Origin: Parvularcula sp. IMCC14364
GTDB taxonomy: Bacteria; Pseudomonadota; Alphaproteobacteria; Caulobacterales; Parvularculaceae
Length of the DNA stretch: 64,000 nucleotides
Direction of reading: 5' to 3'
NCBI RefSeq assembly: GCF_030758415.1
Contig: NZ_CP132334.1
Span: 248,001-312,000 of the forward strand
The translations under genes and the position numbers were made by a program. Under the pieces are notes generated by a model. It searched no databases. It saw only the letters and a list, made by a program, of their open reading frames with translations, and was not told the DNA's origin. Below, piece by piece: positions 36,162 to 46,062 of the stretch; position 1 is the first letter of the stretch; every line of letters starts with the position of its first letter.

Positions 36162-37091
36162 ATGACCGAGCAGACCAGCATGAACACAGCCGAACCACGG
36201 CTCATGTCGACGGGTGGCACCATGGATTACGTGGCGCTGTTGAAGCCGCGTGTGATGTCGCTGGTCATCTTCACGGCACTGGTGGGTATGGTGGCTGCAC
36301 CCGGACCGGTAGGTAATATCTGGCTGGCCGCTTTTTCCCTTCTGGCGATTGCTGTCGGGGCGGGGGCTTCCGGTGCCCTGAACATGTGGTGGGATGCCGA
36401 TATTGATGCGGTCATGTCGCGCACGAAAGCACGGCCTATTCCTTCCGGTCGCGTCGATCGACCCGAAGCCTTTGCTTTCGGTCTGTTTCTGTCGGTTCTG
36501 TCGGTCATTGTGCTGGCACTTGCGGCCAATTATCTTGCGGCGGCCCTGCTCGCCTTCACGATCTTTTTTTACGCCGTGATCTATTCCATGTTTCTGAAGC
36601 GCCTGACACCGCAGAACATTGTCATCGGCGGTGCGGCGGGTGCTTTGCCGCCGGTCGTGGCCTGGGCGGCAGTCACAGGCACCGCGCCGATTGAGGCATG
36701 GCTGCTGTTTGCGATCATCTTTTTCTGGACGCCGCCACATTTCTGGGCGCTGGCACTGTTCAAAAGCGCTGACTATGAGGCGGCCGGTATTCCGATGATG
36801 CCCAATGTCAAAGGCGAAGCGCGGACCCGGACGGAGATACTCATCTATGCGCTGATCGTCGCGCCGCTGGCGGTGACCCCGGTCTTTTTCCCGGTTGCCG
36901 GTCTTCTCTACGGCGTGATCGCGGCTGTTTTCGGCATGTTCTTTGTCGGCCTGTCTTTCCGGTTATACCGGGCCGGGCCGGGTGCAGAAATGGACAAGGC
37001 TGCCAAGTCGCTTTTTGGTTTTTCCATCCTATATCTATTTACATTGTTTGCCGCCTTGCTGGCGGAGCACTGGCTGGGGTTCCATGGCTGA
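36162..37091 (+). CDS. ctaB: Protoheme IX farnesyltransferase (heme O synthase)
   Basis: 309 residues, about nine helices. Transfers a farnesyl group to heme b to make heme o, the precursor of heme a in the oxidase. The polyprenyl-diphosphate/Mg site is visible in [19 protein letters not shown] and the second loop in [14 protein letters not shown]. The ATG at 36162 is chosen because upstream in-frame sequence overlaps the VOC gene. Its last codons overlap the CoxF-like start by 8 bp. Confidence 0.95.
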   Translation: MTEQTSMNTAEPRLMSTGGTMDYVALLKPRVMSLVIFTALVGMVAAPGPVGNIWLAAFSLLAIAVGAGASGALNMWWDADIDAVMSRTKARPIPSGRVDRPEAFAFGLFLSVLSVIVLALAANYLAAALLAFTIFFYAVIYSMFLKRLTPQNIVIGGAAGALPPVVAWAAVTGTAPIEAWLLFAIIFFWTPPHFWALALFKSADYEAAGIPMMPNVKGEARTRTEILIYALIVAPLAVTPVFFPVAGLLYGVIAAVFGMFFVGLSFRLYRAGPGAEMDKAAKSLFGFSILYLFTLFAALLAEHWLGFHG

Positions 37092-37380
37092 TAAGATGAC
37101 TGAGAAATCGAGCAAGACTGAAAAAAAACCTGATGCGCCCGGGCAGGCTGCACAGGAAACGCCGCAGCAGCGTCCTGACCAGACGACCGCACCTGCCGCA
37201 AGCGCAGCGGATTTCCTGTCCATGCATGCCGCTCATGCGACGGGCGAAACCTACACGCCAACGGGTGAAGAACTGAAGCAGCGCAATAAACGCAGCCTCG
37301 CGATTGCCGGGGCTATTGTCGTATTTATTGTGCTCGTGTTCACAATAACCGTTTTGCGTATCGGAGGCGCAGCCGGATGA
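37084..37380 (+). CDS. CoxF-like small membrane protein
   Basis: 98 residues: a hydrophilic, low-complexity N-terminal two-thirds (rich in Lys, Pro, Gln) and one C-terminal membrane helix ([21 protein letters not shown]). Small single-helix proteins lie at this place, between ctaB and ctaG, in many alphaproteobacterial oxidase operons and are often named CoxF. A role in oxidase assembly is inferred from position. It overlaps ctaB by 8 bp and ctaG by 4 bp (ATGA), so all three are translationally coupled. Confidence 0.75.
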   Translation: MADKMTEKSSKTEKKPDAPGQAAQETPQQRPDQTTAPAASAADFLSMHAAHATGETYTPTGEELKQRNKRSLAIAGAIVVFIVLVFTITVLRIGGAAG

Positions 37381-37970
37381 AACTGCCTGCTGACAAGAAT
37401 TCAAGAACCGCCCTGATTGTTGTGACAGTAGTTTTTGCCATGGTGGGCATGTCCTTTGCCGCCGTGCCAGCCTATCGCGTATTCTGCCAGATCACTGGCT
37501 GGGGCGGCACAACGCAGCGTTCAGAAGTGGCTTCTGGCGAAATTCTTGACCGGACAATCACGATCCGTTTCGATGCCACGACCTCAAAAAATCTTCCCTG
37601 GCATTTCAAGCCCGAGCAGGTCTCCCAGACCCTGCAGATTGGTGAGACAGGCCTTGCCTATTACGAGGCTGAAAACCTTTCGGACTCGCCAGTGATCGGC
37701 AGTGCGACATTCAATGTACAACCTGCCAAGGCCGGCCTGTATTTTCGCAAGATCGAGTGTTTCTGTTTCACAGAGCAATTGCTGGAGCCGGGGCAGCGTG
37801 TCTCCATGCCCATGACCTATTATATCGACCCGGCGATTGCGGATGAAGAAAACCTCGATGATGTTACAACCATCACGTTGTCCTATACATTTTACCGCAA
37901 CGAGAATGCCGAGCGCGAGAAACTCGCCTATAGCGGCAGTGCCGAAACAAACGTTTACGAAAACCGTTGA
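37377..37970 (+). CDS. ctaG: Cytochrome c oxidase assembly protein CtaG/Cox11
   Basis: 197 residues. Delivers copper to the CuB site of subunit I. One N-terminal membrane helix (TALIVVTVVFAMVGMSFAAV) holds the protein in the membrane with its immunoglobulin-like domain outside; the invariant copper-binding CFCF is present (IECFCFTEQ), as is the first cysteine in YRVFCQITGWGG. Length and order match the family. It overlaps the CoxF-like gene. Confidence 0.96.
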   Translation: MKLPADKNSRTALIVVTVVFAMVGMSFAAVPAYRVFCQITGWGGTTQRSEVASGEILDRTITIRFDATTSKNLPWHFKPEQVSQTLQIGETGLAYYEAENLSDSPVIGSATFNVQPAKAGLYFRKIECFCFTEQLLEPGQRVSMPMTYYIDPAIADEENLDDVTTITLSYTFYRNENAEREKLAYSGSAETNVYENR

Positions 37971-38067
37971 AAAACATGCACTGCTGGTGCATTTGACTGT
38001 TTGAGTTTCAACGCCAAGCGCGTTACATCAACACCAAAATACTGACCGAATATAAGGATGTCCGCTC

Positions 38068-39027
38068 ATGGCTGGTGCTGTTAAACACGATTATCACCTC
38101 GTAAACCCGAGCCCGTGGCCGCTGGTCGGGTCTGTTGCTGCCATGATCATGATGCTCGGCGCTGTGACCTGGGGGCATTCCGGCTCTGATGGCATTCTGG
38201 TTGGCGGTGCACAGCCTGACACGGCGCTGTTTCAGCTGAAAGGCAACTGGATCTTCTTCTTTGGTTTTTCCCTTGTGCTTCTGACGATGGCCGGCTGGTG
38301 GAAAGACGTTGTCGATGAAAGCGTGAAAAGCGGTGAGAATACCAAGCCTGTGGTGCGCATTGGTCTGCGCTATGGCATGGTTTTGTTTATTGCCTCTGAG
38401 GTAATGTTTTTTGTCGCCTGGTTCTGGGCTTTCTTCGGTCTGGCCCTGTTCCCTGGTGCCGGCGATGCGGTACTGCTGGCTGACGGATCACAGATGCTGA
38501 ACGCCGATGGCCTGCCAGCTCATTTGCAAAATGATGCACGGTTACATGCAACTGGCGGTGTCTATCCGCCAGCGGGCGTCGAGCCGCTCAGCCCGTGGCA
38601 GCTGCCGCTGATCAACACACTGGTGCTGCTGCTTTCTGGCACGACGGTAACCTGGGCGCACCACGCTCTACAGGTTGGTGACCGGTCCGGCTTCATGCAG
38701 GGATTGCTGATCACTATTCTGCTCGGCGCCTTTTTCAGTTTCCTGCAGGCCTACGAGTATTATGAAGTCTTTGCGCTGAACATGTTCACCTTCTCTGGTG
38801 AAACCTATGGTGGCACCTTCTTCATGGCGACAGGTTTCCATGGCTTCCATGTTCTGGTCGGGACGATCTTCCTGCTGGTGTGCTATTTCCGTGGCATGGC
38901 GGGGCATTTCACCTCAGAGCGTCATTTCGGTTTTGAATCCGCTGCGTGGTACTGGCACTTCGTGGACGTTGTCTGGCTGTTCCTGTTCGCCTGCATCTAT
39001 GTGATGGGCAATCAGGGTCTCTGGTAG
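38068..39027 (+). CDS. coxC: Cytochrome c oxidase subunit III
   Basis: 319 residues, seven helices. Structural subunit of the aa3 oxidase that stabilises proton pumping. Recognised by the NPSPWPLVGS start, RYGMVLFIASEVMFFVAWFW in the helix with the conserved Glu, the YEYYE motif and a C-terminal WYWHFVDVVWLFLF. A loop of about 40 residues between helices 3 and 4 (GDAVLLADGS to PPAGVEP) is longer than in compact relatives. The 97 bp before it may hold a separate promoter. Confidence 0.96.
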   Translation: MAGAVKHDYHLVNPSPWPLVGSVAAMIMMLGAVTWGHSGSDGILVGGAQPDTALFQLKGNWIFFFGFSLVLLTMAGWWKDVVDESVKSGENTKPVVRIGLRYGMVLFIASEVMFFVAWFWAFFGLALFPGAGDAVLLADGSQMLNADGLPAHLQNDARLHATGGVYPPAGVEPLSPWQLPLINTLVLLLSGTTVTWAHHALQVGDRSGFMQGLLITILLGAFFSFLQAYEYYEVFALNMFTFSGETYGGTFFMATGFHGFHVLVGTIFLLVCYFRGMAGHFTSERHFGFESAAWYWHFVDVVWLFLFACIYVMGNQGLW

Positions 39028-39036
39028 TCGCCACCC

Positions 39037-39423
39037 GTGTCAGATCACCCGTCGCTATCGCCTTATGCGGCGGGATTGTCCTGCAAATGCCCGCAATGTG
39101 GTCAGGGCGACCTGTTCAGTAAATATCTGACCATGGCTGAGCGATGCTATGCATGTGGTCTTGATTACAGCAAGGCCGACAGCGGCGACGGGCCGGCTGT
39201 ATTTGCGATATTCATTGTCGGGTTTCTGGCGGTTGCTGTTGTTTTTCTCCTGCGTTTCAGTCTGTATCTGCCCATGCTGATCGCGTTTTTGGGCGGTATC
39301 ATCGTGATCCTACTCTCCAGCTTTTATCTGTTGCCCCGCTTGAAAGCCCTGCTTTTCGCCTTGCAATATGCCAACAAGGCTGAGGTGAGCAGGCTGGATC
39401 CGTCCAAGGGGGACGAAGGCTGA
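39037..39423 (+). CDS. DUF983 zinc-ribbon membrane protein
   Basis: 128 residues starting with GTG. The N-terminus carries two Cys pairs (CPQCGQG and CYACGLDY), a zinc ribbon, and two membrane helices follow (residues about 50-95). DUF983 genes are found regularly in alphaproteobacterial oxidase operons between coxC and SURF1 and are thought to assist assembly, without known mechanism. The stop overlaps the SURF1 start (TGATG). Confidence 0.87.
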   Translation: MSDHPSLSPYAAGLSCKCPQCGQGDLFSKYLTMAERCYACGLDYSKADSGDGPAVFAIFIVGFLAVAVVFLLRFSLYLPMLIAFLGGIIVILLSSFYLLPRLKALLFALQYANKAEVSRLDPSKGDEG

Positions 39424-40178
39424 TGCAGTTCGCGTTCAAACCCGCCCTTACCGTTGCGACGCTTATTGGCCTTGCGATTCTGATCAGTCTGGGCACGTGG
39501 CAGGTGCAGCGCCTCGCCTGGAAAGAAGATCTCATTGCGCGTGTCGAAGCCCGCACAAACGCGGAGCCTATCGAATTTGCCGAAGCCTATCGCCGGTGGC
39601 TTGAGGGCGAGGACATGGAATATACGCCTGTGTGGGTGCAATTGGTCTATAATCATCCGCGTGAAGCGCATGTGTTTGGCTCGCTTGAAGGGGTGGCAGG
39701 CTGGTACGTTTTCACGCCGGCCTCATTTCATAAAAGGCAGCCTGATTTTATTGATGAGGACGCTGTTTTGTACATCAATCGTGGGTTTACTGCTGATACT
39801 TTCAAGGCGCGTGAGACCAGACCGGACAGCCTGATCGCAGCGGATGAAAATGATACGCTACCTGTCGTGACGGGTCTTTTGCGCACCCCGCAGGAAAGTC
39901 CGGCTATTGCCGGCGCGTTGACCCCGCAAAATGATCCGGCCAGAAATGAATGGTATGTACGCGATCCGATGGTGTTTGCCGGTGCGGCGGGCGTGAAAGC
40001 CCTGCCTGTCTGGGTTGATTCAAGCGGCAGTGAGAACCCGGCAGCATGGCCAAAGGGGAATACGACCCGTCTGGATTTCAATAATCGCCACCTCGAATAC
40101 GCGCTGACCTGGTTTGGTCTTGCCGCCACATTGCTGGTGGTCTTTTTCGCCTTTTCACTTAAACGCCGGGATGCCTGA
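39423..40178 (+). CDS. surf1: SURF1-family oxidase assembly protein
   Basis: 251 residues. N-terminal (LTVATLIGLAILISLGTWQV) and C-terminal (LTWFGLAATLLVVFFAF) membrane helices flank a soluble domain, the standard SURF1 topology; the QRLAWKEDLI and YVFTPA motifs and the YINRGF strand are typical. SURF1 helps insert heme a into subunit I. Its end overlaps the possible start of a phosphopantetheinyl transferase gene by 8 bp. Confidence 0.94.
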   Translation: MQFAFKPALTVATLIGLAILISLGTWQVQRLAWKEDLIARVEARTNAEPIEFAEAYRRWLEGEDMEYTPVWVQLVYNHPREAHVFGSLEGVAGWYVFTPASFHKRQPDFIDEDAVLYINRGFTADTFKARETRPDSLIAADENDTLPVVTGLLRTPQESPAIAGALTPQNDPARNEWYVRDPMVFAGAAGVKALPVWVDSSGSENPAAWPKGNTTRLDFNNRHLEYALTWFGLAATLLVVFFAFSLKRRDA

Positions 40179-40959
40179 GACGGCATTTCATCGCAGTGTG
40201 GCTGAAACGATGACTGACAACTCACCGGTAAACTGGTTCCCTGTTGAGTACGAAGACTTGGCAGAGCAGGCGCAACTGGTCGCCGACACGACAGATTTCT
40301 GGCTCCTGGACCTCACAGGCAAAGGTCAGAAAATATCCCGACTTAAAAAGCTGCTTGATGAGACAGAGCAAGCCCGTGCCCGCGCCTATCGTTTTCGCGA
40401 GCACCGGCATCGGTATATTCTGCGCCGTGCGTTTCAACGGATAATCCTTGGCGCCTATTGTGCGGTGGAACCGTCACAGCTTGAGTATGACACCGATCAC
40501 CCGGAAAAACCTGCATTGCCGGCGGCCTCCGGCATTTCGTTCAGTGCTGCCAATAGTGGCAATCTTGGTCTCCTGAGTGTGAGCCATCTGCCGGTTGGCA
40601 TTGATCTGGAGCATATGTTGGGGCAGCCGGCGCTGGACCTCGTCGCCAAAGATAATTTCACGAAATTTGAGCAGGAGCGCCTGCAGGGGCTCAGCCGGGA
40701 TAACTGGTTGCGCGGGTTCACCCGGCTTTGGACCCAGAAGGAGGCTGTCCTGAAACTGCAAGGGATCGGCCTTTCCATGTCGCCCCTGGAAATAACCGTG
40801 GCAGATTCGCAGGACGCGGCCCGCTGGACTGATCCGCAAAAAGGGCCTGAAAGCTGGTCTTTGCACACCTTTCAGGCTGATGATCTGGCGATCGCAACCG
40901 CTGCCACATCAGTACCGATACGGCACACAAGATTTTTCAGATTTGGTGTTTCCGCCTGA
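40171..40959 (+). CDS. 4'-phosphopantetheinyl transferase (Sfp type)
   Basis: About 262 residues. Attaches the phosphopantetheine arm from CoA to carrier domains. The Sfp signatures are SVSHLPVGIDLEHM (Mg-binding Asp and Glu) and LWTQKEAVLKLQG. The ATG at 40171 overlaps the SURF1 end; an ATG at 40210 is a shorter option. It is followed 87 bp later by the FkbH-ACP gene, so it is the natural activator for the three carrier domains of the neighbouring synthases. N-terminal sequence is divergent (DFWLLDLTGKGQKISRL), as common in this family. Confidence 0.9.
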   Translation: MPETAFHRSVAETMTDNSPVNWFPVEYEDLAEQAQLVADTTDFWLLDLTGKGQKISRLKKLLDETEQARARAYRFREHRHRYILRRAFQRIILGAYCAVEPSQLEYDTDHPEKPALPAASGISFSAANSGNLGLLSVSHLPVGIDLEHMLGQPALDLVAKDNFTKFEQERLQGLSRDNWLRGFTRLWTQKEAVLKLQGIGLSMSPLEITVADSQDAARWTDPQKGPESWSLHTFQADDLAIATAATSVPIRHTRFFRFGVSA

Positions 40960-41046
40960 CGATAAGTTTTACGGCAAATTAAGTTTTCTGAACGAAGTCT
41001 ATCAACGGGGGTAAATGTTCGTTTACGATTACCCTTGCGTGTAAAA

Positions 41047-43164
41047 ATGCGGAAACGCTGGATGACGGATACAGAAGCCAGAATCGTACTCTCGGCGACA
41101 TTCACGGCTGACCCGGTGGCTGATATTCTCAGTTTCTGGGCAGACCAGTTCGCGCATCCTGTTGCCCCGGCAATCGCCCCCTATGCACAAGTATATCAGC
41201 AGTTACTGGATGCTGGCAGCCTGCTGCGCCGCAACCGGCACGGGGCAAATGTCGTTCTGGTCCGCTGGCACGATCTGGCGGTTGACCTGCCAAACGCTTA
41301 TGCCCGGGCAGCGCGCGAGTTGTCCGACGCTGTTCTCGCCATGCAGCACGACATTCCGCTCCTTGTCGTGTTGTGTCCGGCAGCGGACAGGCGCGAGGAA
41401 ACCGACGAAGCAGACACAATCTTTCTGGAAGCTGTCGCAGGCATGACCGGCCTTGCAACCATCAGGGCCGATGAAGCCTTTGAGCGCTACGCCTGTACGG
41501 GTATCCACAACCTGCAAGGCGACCAGATAGGAAAAATACCCTATACAGATGAAGCATTTGCGGCAATCGGGACATCCGTTTATCGCTGGTTTGATGCGCG
41601 GCGGCGCAAGCCGTTGAAAATGTTGGCCGTTGACTGTGACAATACCCTGTGGGGCGGTGTTGTGGGCGAGGATGGCGCCACCGGTATTGATCTTGGTGAT
41701 GGCTATCGCGCCTTGCAGGAACAGCTTGTGCGTCAGGTTGATGGCGGGCGCATCGTCTGTCTGTTGAGCAAGAATGATGCAAGCGATGTGGAAGAAGTAT
41801 TTGCGCAGCGGCAGGACATGGTGCTGTCATCATCTCATATTGTCTCTCAGCGGATTAACTGGGAAGCCAAGCCCGATAACCTGACAACACTCACCAGCGA
41901 GTTGAATCTCGGCCTCGACAGTGTTCTTTTCCTGGATGACAGCACAGTGGAATGTGCTGCCATGCGCGCTTTTTGTCCGGAAGTTCAAACCGTCAAAGTG
42001 CCGCAGCAGGCTGACGAGTTTGAGAGTTTTGTACGCCACCTCTGGCTGTTCGATCAGCCCGGCGTGACGAAAGAAGATAAATCGCGTGTACAGATGTATA
42101 AAGAGCAGGTTGCGCGCGAGGAATCTCGCCGGGCCGCTGTATCCCTCGAAGATTTCTTTGCGGAGCTGGAGTTGGAGGTGACTATCTCTGCCCCGACAGC
42201 AGCGCAGCTGGGGCGTTTTTCACAACTGACCTTGAGAACAAACCAGTTCAATGCGTCCCTCGCCCGGTTGACCGAACCACAAGTGCAGCAGATTGCAGCT
42301 GAGGCAACTACCGCGCTAAGGGTCATTTCAGCGCGCGATCGTTTTGGCGATTATGGCATTGTTGGTGCCCTATGCGCGACTGCTCGTGAGACTGATCTTG
42401 AAGCAGATGTTTTCCTGCTAAGCTGCCGGGCTATGGGTCGCGGCATCGAGCACGGAATGGTGGCTGAACTGGGCCGCATTGCTGACAATCGCGGGCTTTC
42501 CCACGTGACGATCAACCTGCAGGAGGGGCCGCGCAATCACCCGGCACTGAGTTTCCTGTCCTCACTGGGCAGCGCGCAAGGGGACATTCGCAAGTCTGGC
42601 TGTGTTCGACTGAGCGCAGATGCGGCAAGGGTTGTCAGTTTTCAGCCGGGTACGGATAGTGCACCAGATGCCGCACCTGCTTCTGGCGCACCCGGCGCGC
42701 GTCGCACTGCCAATGATGTCCGGCCTGATGCGGTCTATCAGAAGATCGCAACTGAGTGGATCACTGCTGCCAGCATCCTTGATGCCATGCGCGGCGCCAT
42801 CAGTGTTAGGCCCGAAATGGCAATCAGCTATGTTGCACCTTCCACGCATGTGGAGCAGAAGATAGCCGGTATATGGCAGCGGGTTTTACGACTTGAAAAA
42901 GTGGGCATCAATGATCCGTTTGGAGATCTTGGCGGAAAATCCATTCAACTCGTCCAGATCCATGCGCTGCTACAGCAGGAGCTGGAGCGACGCTTCGAGT
43001 TCACCCTATTGTTTGAACATTCAACGATTGCCTCTCTGGCACGCCAGCTGGCCACCAAGGCAGCGCCGGGTGAGGCGTCATCAGGCATGGCCAGAGCACA
43101 GAAAATGCGTGCCGCCCGTAACCGCCGATCGGTAAGCCGACAACAGAAGAGTGCCGTATCATGA
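41047..43164 (+). CDS. FkbH-like HAD-IIIC protein fused to a carrier domain
   Basis: 705 residues. Residues about 175-510 are an FkbH-type HAD domain: LAVDCDNTLWGGVVGEDG (catalytic DxDxT), LLSKND, EAKPDNLTTL and the acidic FLDDSTVE. A GNAT-like segment follows (SCRAMGRGIEHGM). The C-terminus is a carrier domain with the attachment Ser632 in DLGGKSIQL. FkbH enzymes take 1,3-bisphosphoglycerate, remove its phosphate, and place a glyceryl group on a carrier, so this protein could load and carry its own starter. The ATG at 41047 is used; 41062 is an alternative. The stop overlaps the next gene (ATGA). Confidence 0.87.
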   Translation: MRKRWMTDTEARIVLSATFTADPVADILSFWADQFAHPVAPAIAPYAQVYQQLLDAGSLLRRNRHGANVVLVRWHDLAVDLPNAYARAARELSDAVLAMQHDIPLLVVLCPAADRREETDEADTIFLEAVAGMTGLATIRADEAFERYACTGIHNLQGDQIGKIPYTDEAFAAIGTSVYRWFDARRRKPLKMLAVDCDNTLWGGVVGEDGATGIDLGDGYRALQEQLVRQVDGGRIVCLLSKNDASDVEEVFAQRQDMVLSSSHIVSQRINWEAKPDNLTTLTSELNLGLDSVLFLDDSTVECAAMRAFCPEVQTVKVPQQADEFESFVRHLWLFDQPGVTKEDKSRVQMYKEQVAREESRRAAVSLEDFFAELELEVTISAPTAAQLGRFSQLTLRTNQFNASLARLTEPQVQQIAAEATTALRVISARDRFGDYGIVGALCATARETDLEADVFLLSCRAMGRGIEHGMVAELGRIADNRGLSHVTINLQEGPRNHPALSFLSSLGSAQGDIRKSGCVRLSADAARVVSFQPGTDSAPDAAPASGAPGARRTANDVRPDAVYQKIATEWITAASILDAMRGAISVRPEMAISYVAPSTHVEQKIAGIWQRVLRLEKVGINDPFGDLGGKSIQLVQIHALLQQELERRFEFTLLFEHSTIASLARQLATKAAPGEASSGMARAQKMRAARNRRSVSRQQKSAVS

Positions 43165-46046
43165 TGGATACCGATACACCGGAGGCCCATGAGGGTATCG
43201 CCATAGTTGGCATGTCAGGGCGCTTTCCGGGCGCGCCTGACGTGGCGTCATTCTGGCGGAACATTCAAGACAGCCGGGAGAGCATAACCCGGTTCGACAT
43301 TTCCGAGCTTGAAATCCCGGTACCTGAGCAGGCAGATACGTCCGACCAGGGAGACTATATTTGCGCCAAGGGAATGCTGGACGATATAGACATGTTCGAT
43401 GCGCGTTTCTTTGGTTATCTGCCCAAAGAGGCAGAGGTGATGGACCCGCAGCACCGGATTTTCCTCGAAATCTGCTCTGAAGCCATTGAACATGCCGGTT
43501 ATGACGCGCAACGGTATGAGGGTGCGGTTGGTGTCTATGGCGGTTGCTATATGGACACTTATGTGCTGGCCAATCTGTGTTCTGATGAAAATTTCAGACA
43601 GAAGCTTGTGGAGTCTATCCAGGTAGGCACGCTCCAGACAGAGCTTGGTAACGACAAGGATTATCTGGCAACGCGCGTTGCCTTCAAGCTCGGCCTGCGC
43701 GGGCCTGCCATGACCTTGCAGACTGCTTGCTCCACATCGCTGGTCGCGGTGGCGACAGCCTGCCAGAGCCTTGATGCCTATCAGTGTGATATGGCGCTTG
43801 CCGGTGGCATTACGATCGTCCTGCCGCAAAAGAAGGGATACTTTTACAAAGAGGGAAGCATGTTGTCCCCGGACGGGCATTGCCGCCCGTTTGACAGTAA
43901 TGCGGCGGGTACAGTCTTCAGTAATGGCGCCGCTGTACTACTGCTCAAGCGTCTCGAAGATGCGATCCGCGACCGCGACACGATCTATGGTGTCATCAAG
44001 GGGTATGCGACCAATAATGATGGTGGCCAGAAAGTCAGCTACACAGCACCAAGTGTTGACGGCCAGGCTGAGGTTATTTCCATGGCTATGGGACTGGGGG
44101 AAATAGAGCCACACACCATGGGGTATGTTGAAGCTCATGGCACGGCCACGCCGCTTGGTGACCCGATTGAGATTGCCGGGCTCACCAAGGCCTATCGTGA
44201 TGGTACGGACGATACGCAGTTCTGCGCGATTGGGTCTGTCAAGGCCAATCTGGGGCATCTTGACTGTGCATCTGGAGCTATCGGTCTTATCAAATCTACA
44301 TTGTGTGTGCACAATAAGGTGTTGCCGGCATTGCTGCACTTCGAGGCACCAAACCCGAAAATTGATTTCGAGTCATCTCCTTTTTATGTGAATACGGAGT
44401 TTCGCCACTGGCCTGAAAATGCCTGGCCACGGCGTGCCGGTATCAGTTCCTTCGGTGTGGGCGGTACAAACGCCCATGTGGTGATTGAGGAAGCGCCATT
44501 GCTGCCGGAAAATGACGGCAGCAAGCCGGCGGTTCTGGTTCCCTTTTCAGCAAAGACCGAGACGGCTCTCCGGCAGCAGGCGCAGCAACTGTCAAGCTGG
44601 CTTGAGAGCAATCCGGACGCCAGCCTGGCGGACCTTGCCTTTACCTTGCAGCAGGGCCGCAGCGTTTATGATTATCGTGCCACCGTTGCGGGCAGCACTG
44701 CCGCTGATCTGGCTGCAAAGCTGCAAAAGTTCAGTGACACGGGTGCGGCGGCAAAACCTGAGATACGCGAACCGGAGCTGGTATTCATGTTCCCCGGTCA
44801 GGGTGCGCAATATCCCGGCATGGGCAGGCAGTTATATTATACTGAGCCTGTTTTCCGCCAAGTGATTGATGAAGTGGCCGAGACGCTGATCCAGTCAGGT
44901 GATTTTGATACGGATATTCGTACCTATCTTCTCTGGTCCGAAGAAAACACGGTACTTGATGCTGACAAAGCCGCTGCTGACCTTTCACAAACCTGGATCA
45001 CACAACCCGCAATTTTTGCGGTTGAGATCGCGCTGGCCCGCTTACTTGAAAGCTGGGGCATTTTTCCCGCGAGCATGATCGGGCACAGTGTTGGAGAATT
45101 CACCGCCGCCTGTCATGCAGGTCTGCTGTCCCTGTCTGAAGCAACCCTGCTGATCGCTGCGCGCGGCAGGTTGATCCATGACCTGCCGGGCGGGCAGATG
45201 CTCGCGGTACTGCAATCACGTGAAGAAGTTGAAAAACTGCTGCCGGATACTCTGTCCGTCGCCGCTGTCAATGCACCGGGGGCAACAGTTGTCAGTGGCA
45301 ATGCGGATTATATTGAAGCTTTTGCCGAATTGCTGGCTCAGCAGGATATCAAGGCAACTGTGCTCGCCACATCCCATGCCTTTCATTCGGCGATGATGCA
45401 GGATGCCGTCGCGCCGTTGAAGGAAAAAGCTGCGAATTGCGCGTTTGGTAGCGAAATCCTTTGTGAAATAGTCTCCACATCGACTGGTGCCAAGGTCACG
45501 GCAAGCGAGTTGGGTGATCCTGATTACTGGGGGCGTCAACTGCGCCAGCCCGTTCTGTTCCAGACAGCCGTCGAAACAGCGGCGCGTGAAAATGCACATC
45601 GTATCTTTGTCGAGGTCGGACCGGGGCAAGCATTATGTTCATTCGCCCGGCGGGCGCTGCAGGGAGATATTAAGCGCATGGCTTTTCCGGCCATGGGCCC
45701 TGCTCGTGATCCTGGTCCTGATTTTGAAAACCTCCTCACGCTTGCCGGGCAGCTCTGGTCCAATGGTGTCACGCCAGACTGGTCGATGTTGGAAGACGGG
45801 ACTCCGCGCCGCATGGCCCTGCCGACATATCCGTTCGAGCGAAAGAGGTTTTGGGTGGAGCCGACGATTTCATCCTCAGTACCGGTGCAAAACCAACATG
45901 AAGTGCACACAAAAATAGAATCAGAAGTATCTGAAACACCAGAGCAGGCACCTGCTCCGGCGGTACTGGAAGATGAAGTTGAAACATTGATCCGGCAGCA
46001 ACTGGAAGTCATTTCCGGCCAGTTGAAGATGCTCGGCGGTCAATAG
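43161..46046 (+). CDS. Type I polyketide synthase, KS-AT
   Basis: 961 residues. The ketosynthase (about 12-440) has Cys190 in TACSTSL, His326 in EAHGTATPLGDP and His366 in NLGHLDC. The acyltransferase (about 535-830) has FPGQGAQYPGMG, active Ser643 in GHSVGEFTAA, and HAFH at 739-742, a motif associated with malonyl-CoA. No carrier, reductase or thioesterase follows; an amphipathic tail (DEVETLIRQQLEVISGQL) could dock the next protein. It should extend the starter from the FkbH carrier by one malonate and hand the beta-keto product to the ACP at the start of the next gene. Confidence 0.93.
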   Translation: MMDTDTPEAHEGIAIVGMSGRFPGAPDVASFWRNIQDSRESITRFDISELEIPVPEQADTSDQGDYICAKGMLDDIDMFDARFFGYLPKEAEVMDPQHRIFLEICSEAIEHAGYDAQRYEGAVGVYGGCYMDTYVLANLCSDENFRQKLVESIQVGTLQTELGNDKDYLATRVAFKLGLRGPAMTLQTACSTSLVAVATACQSLDAYQCDMALAGGITIVLPQKKGYFYKEGSMLSPDGHCRPFDSNAAGTVFSNGAAVLLLKRLEDAIRDRDTIYGVIKGYATNNDGGQKVSYTAPSVDGQAEVISMAMGLGEIEPHTMGYVEAHGTATPLGDPIEIAGLTKAYRDGTDDTQFCAIGSVKANLGHLDCASGAIGLIKSTLCVHNKVLPALLHFEAPNPKIDFESSPFYVNTEFRHWPENAWPRRAGISSFGVGGTNAHVVIEEAPLLPENDGSKPAVLVPFSAKTETALRQQAQQLSSWLESNPDASLADLAFTLQQGRSVYDYRATVAGSTAADLAAKLQKFSDTGAAAKPEIREPELVFMFPGQGAQYPGMGRQLYYTEPVFRQVIDEVAETLIQSGDFDTDIRTYLLWSEENTVLDADKAAADLSQTWITQPAIFAVEIALARLLESWGIFPASMIGHSVGEFTAACHAGLLSLSEATLLIAARGRLIHDLPGGQMLAVLQSREEVEKLLPDTLSVAAVNAPGATVVSGNADYIEAFAELLAQQDIKATVLATSHAFHSAMMQDAVAPLKEKAANCAFGSEILCEIVSTSTGAKVTASELGDPDYWGRQLRQPVLFQTAVETAARENAHRIFVEVGPGQALCSFARRALQGDIKRMAFPAMGPARDPGPDFENLLTLAGQLWSNGVTPDWSMLEDGTPRRMALPTYPFERKRFWVEPTISSSVPVQNQHEVHTKIESEVSETPEQAPAPAVLEDEVETLIRQQLEVISGQLKMLGGQ

Positions 46047-46062
46047 GAATGAAGGCAAAAAC

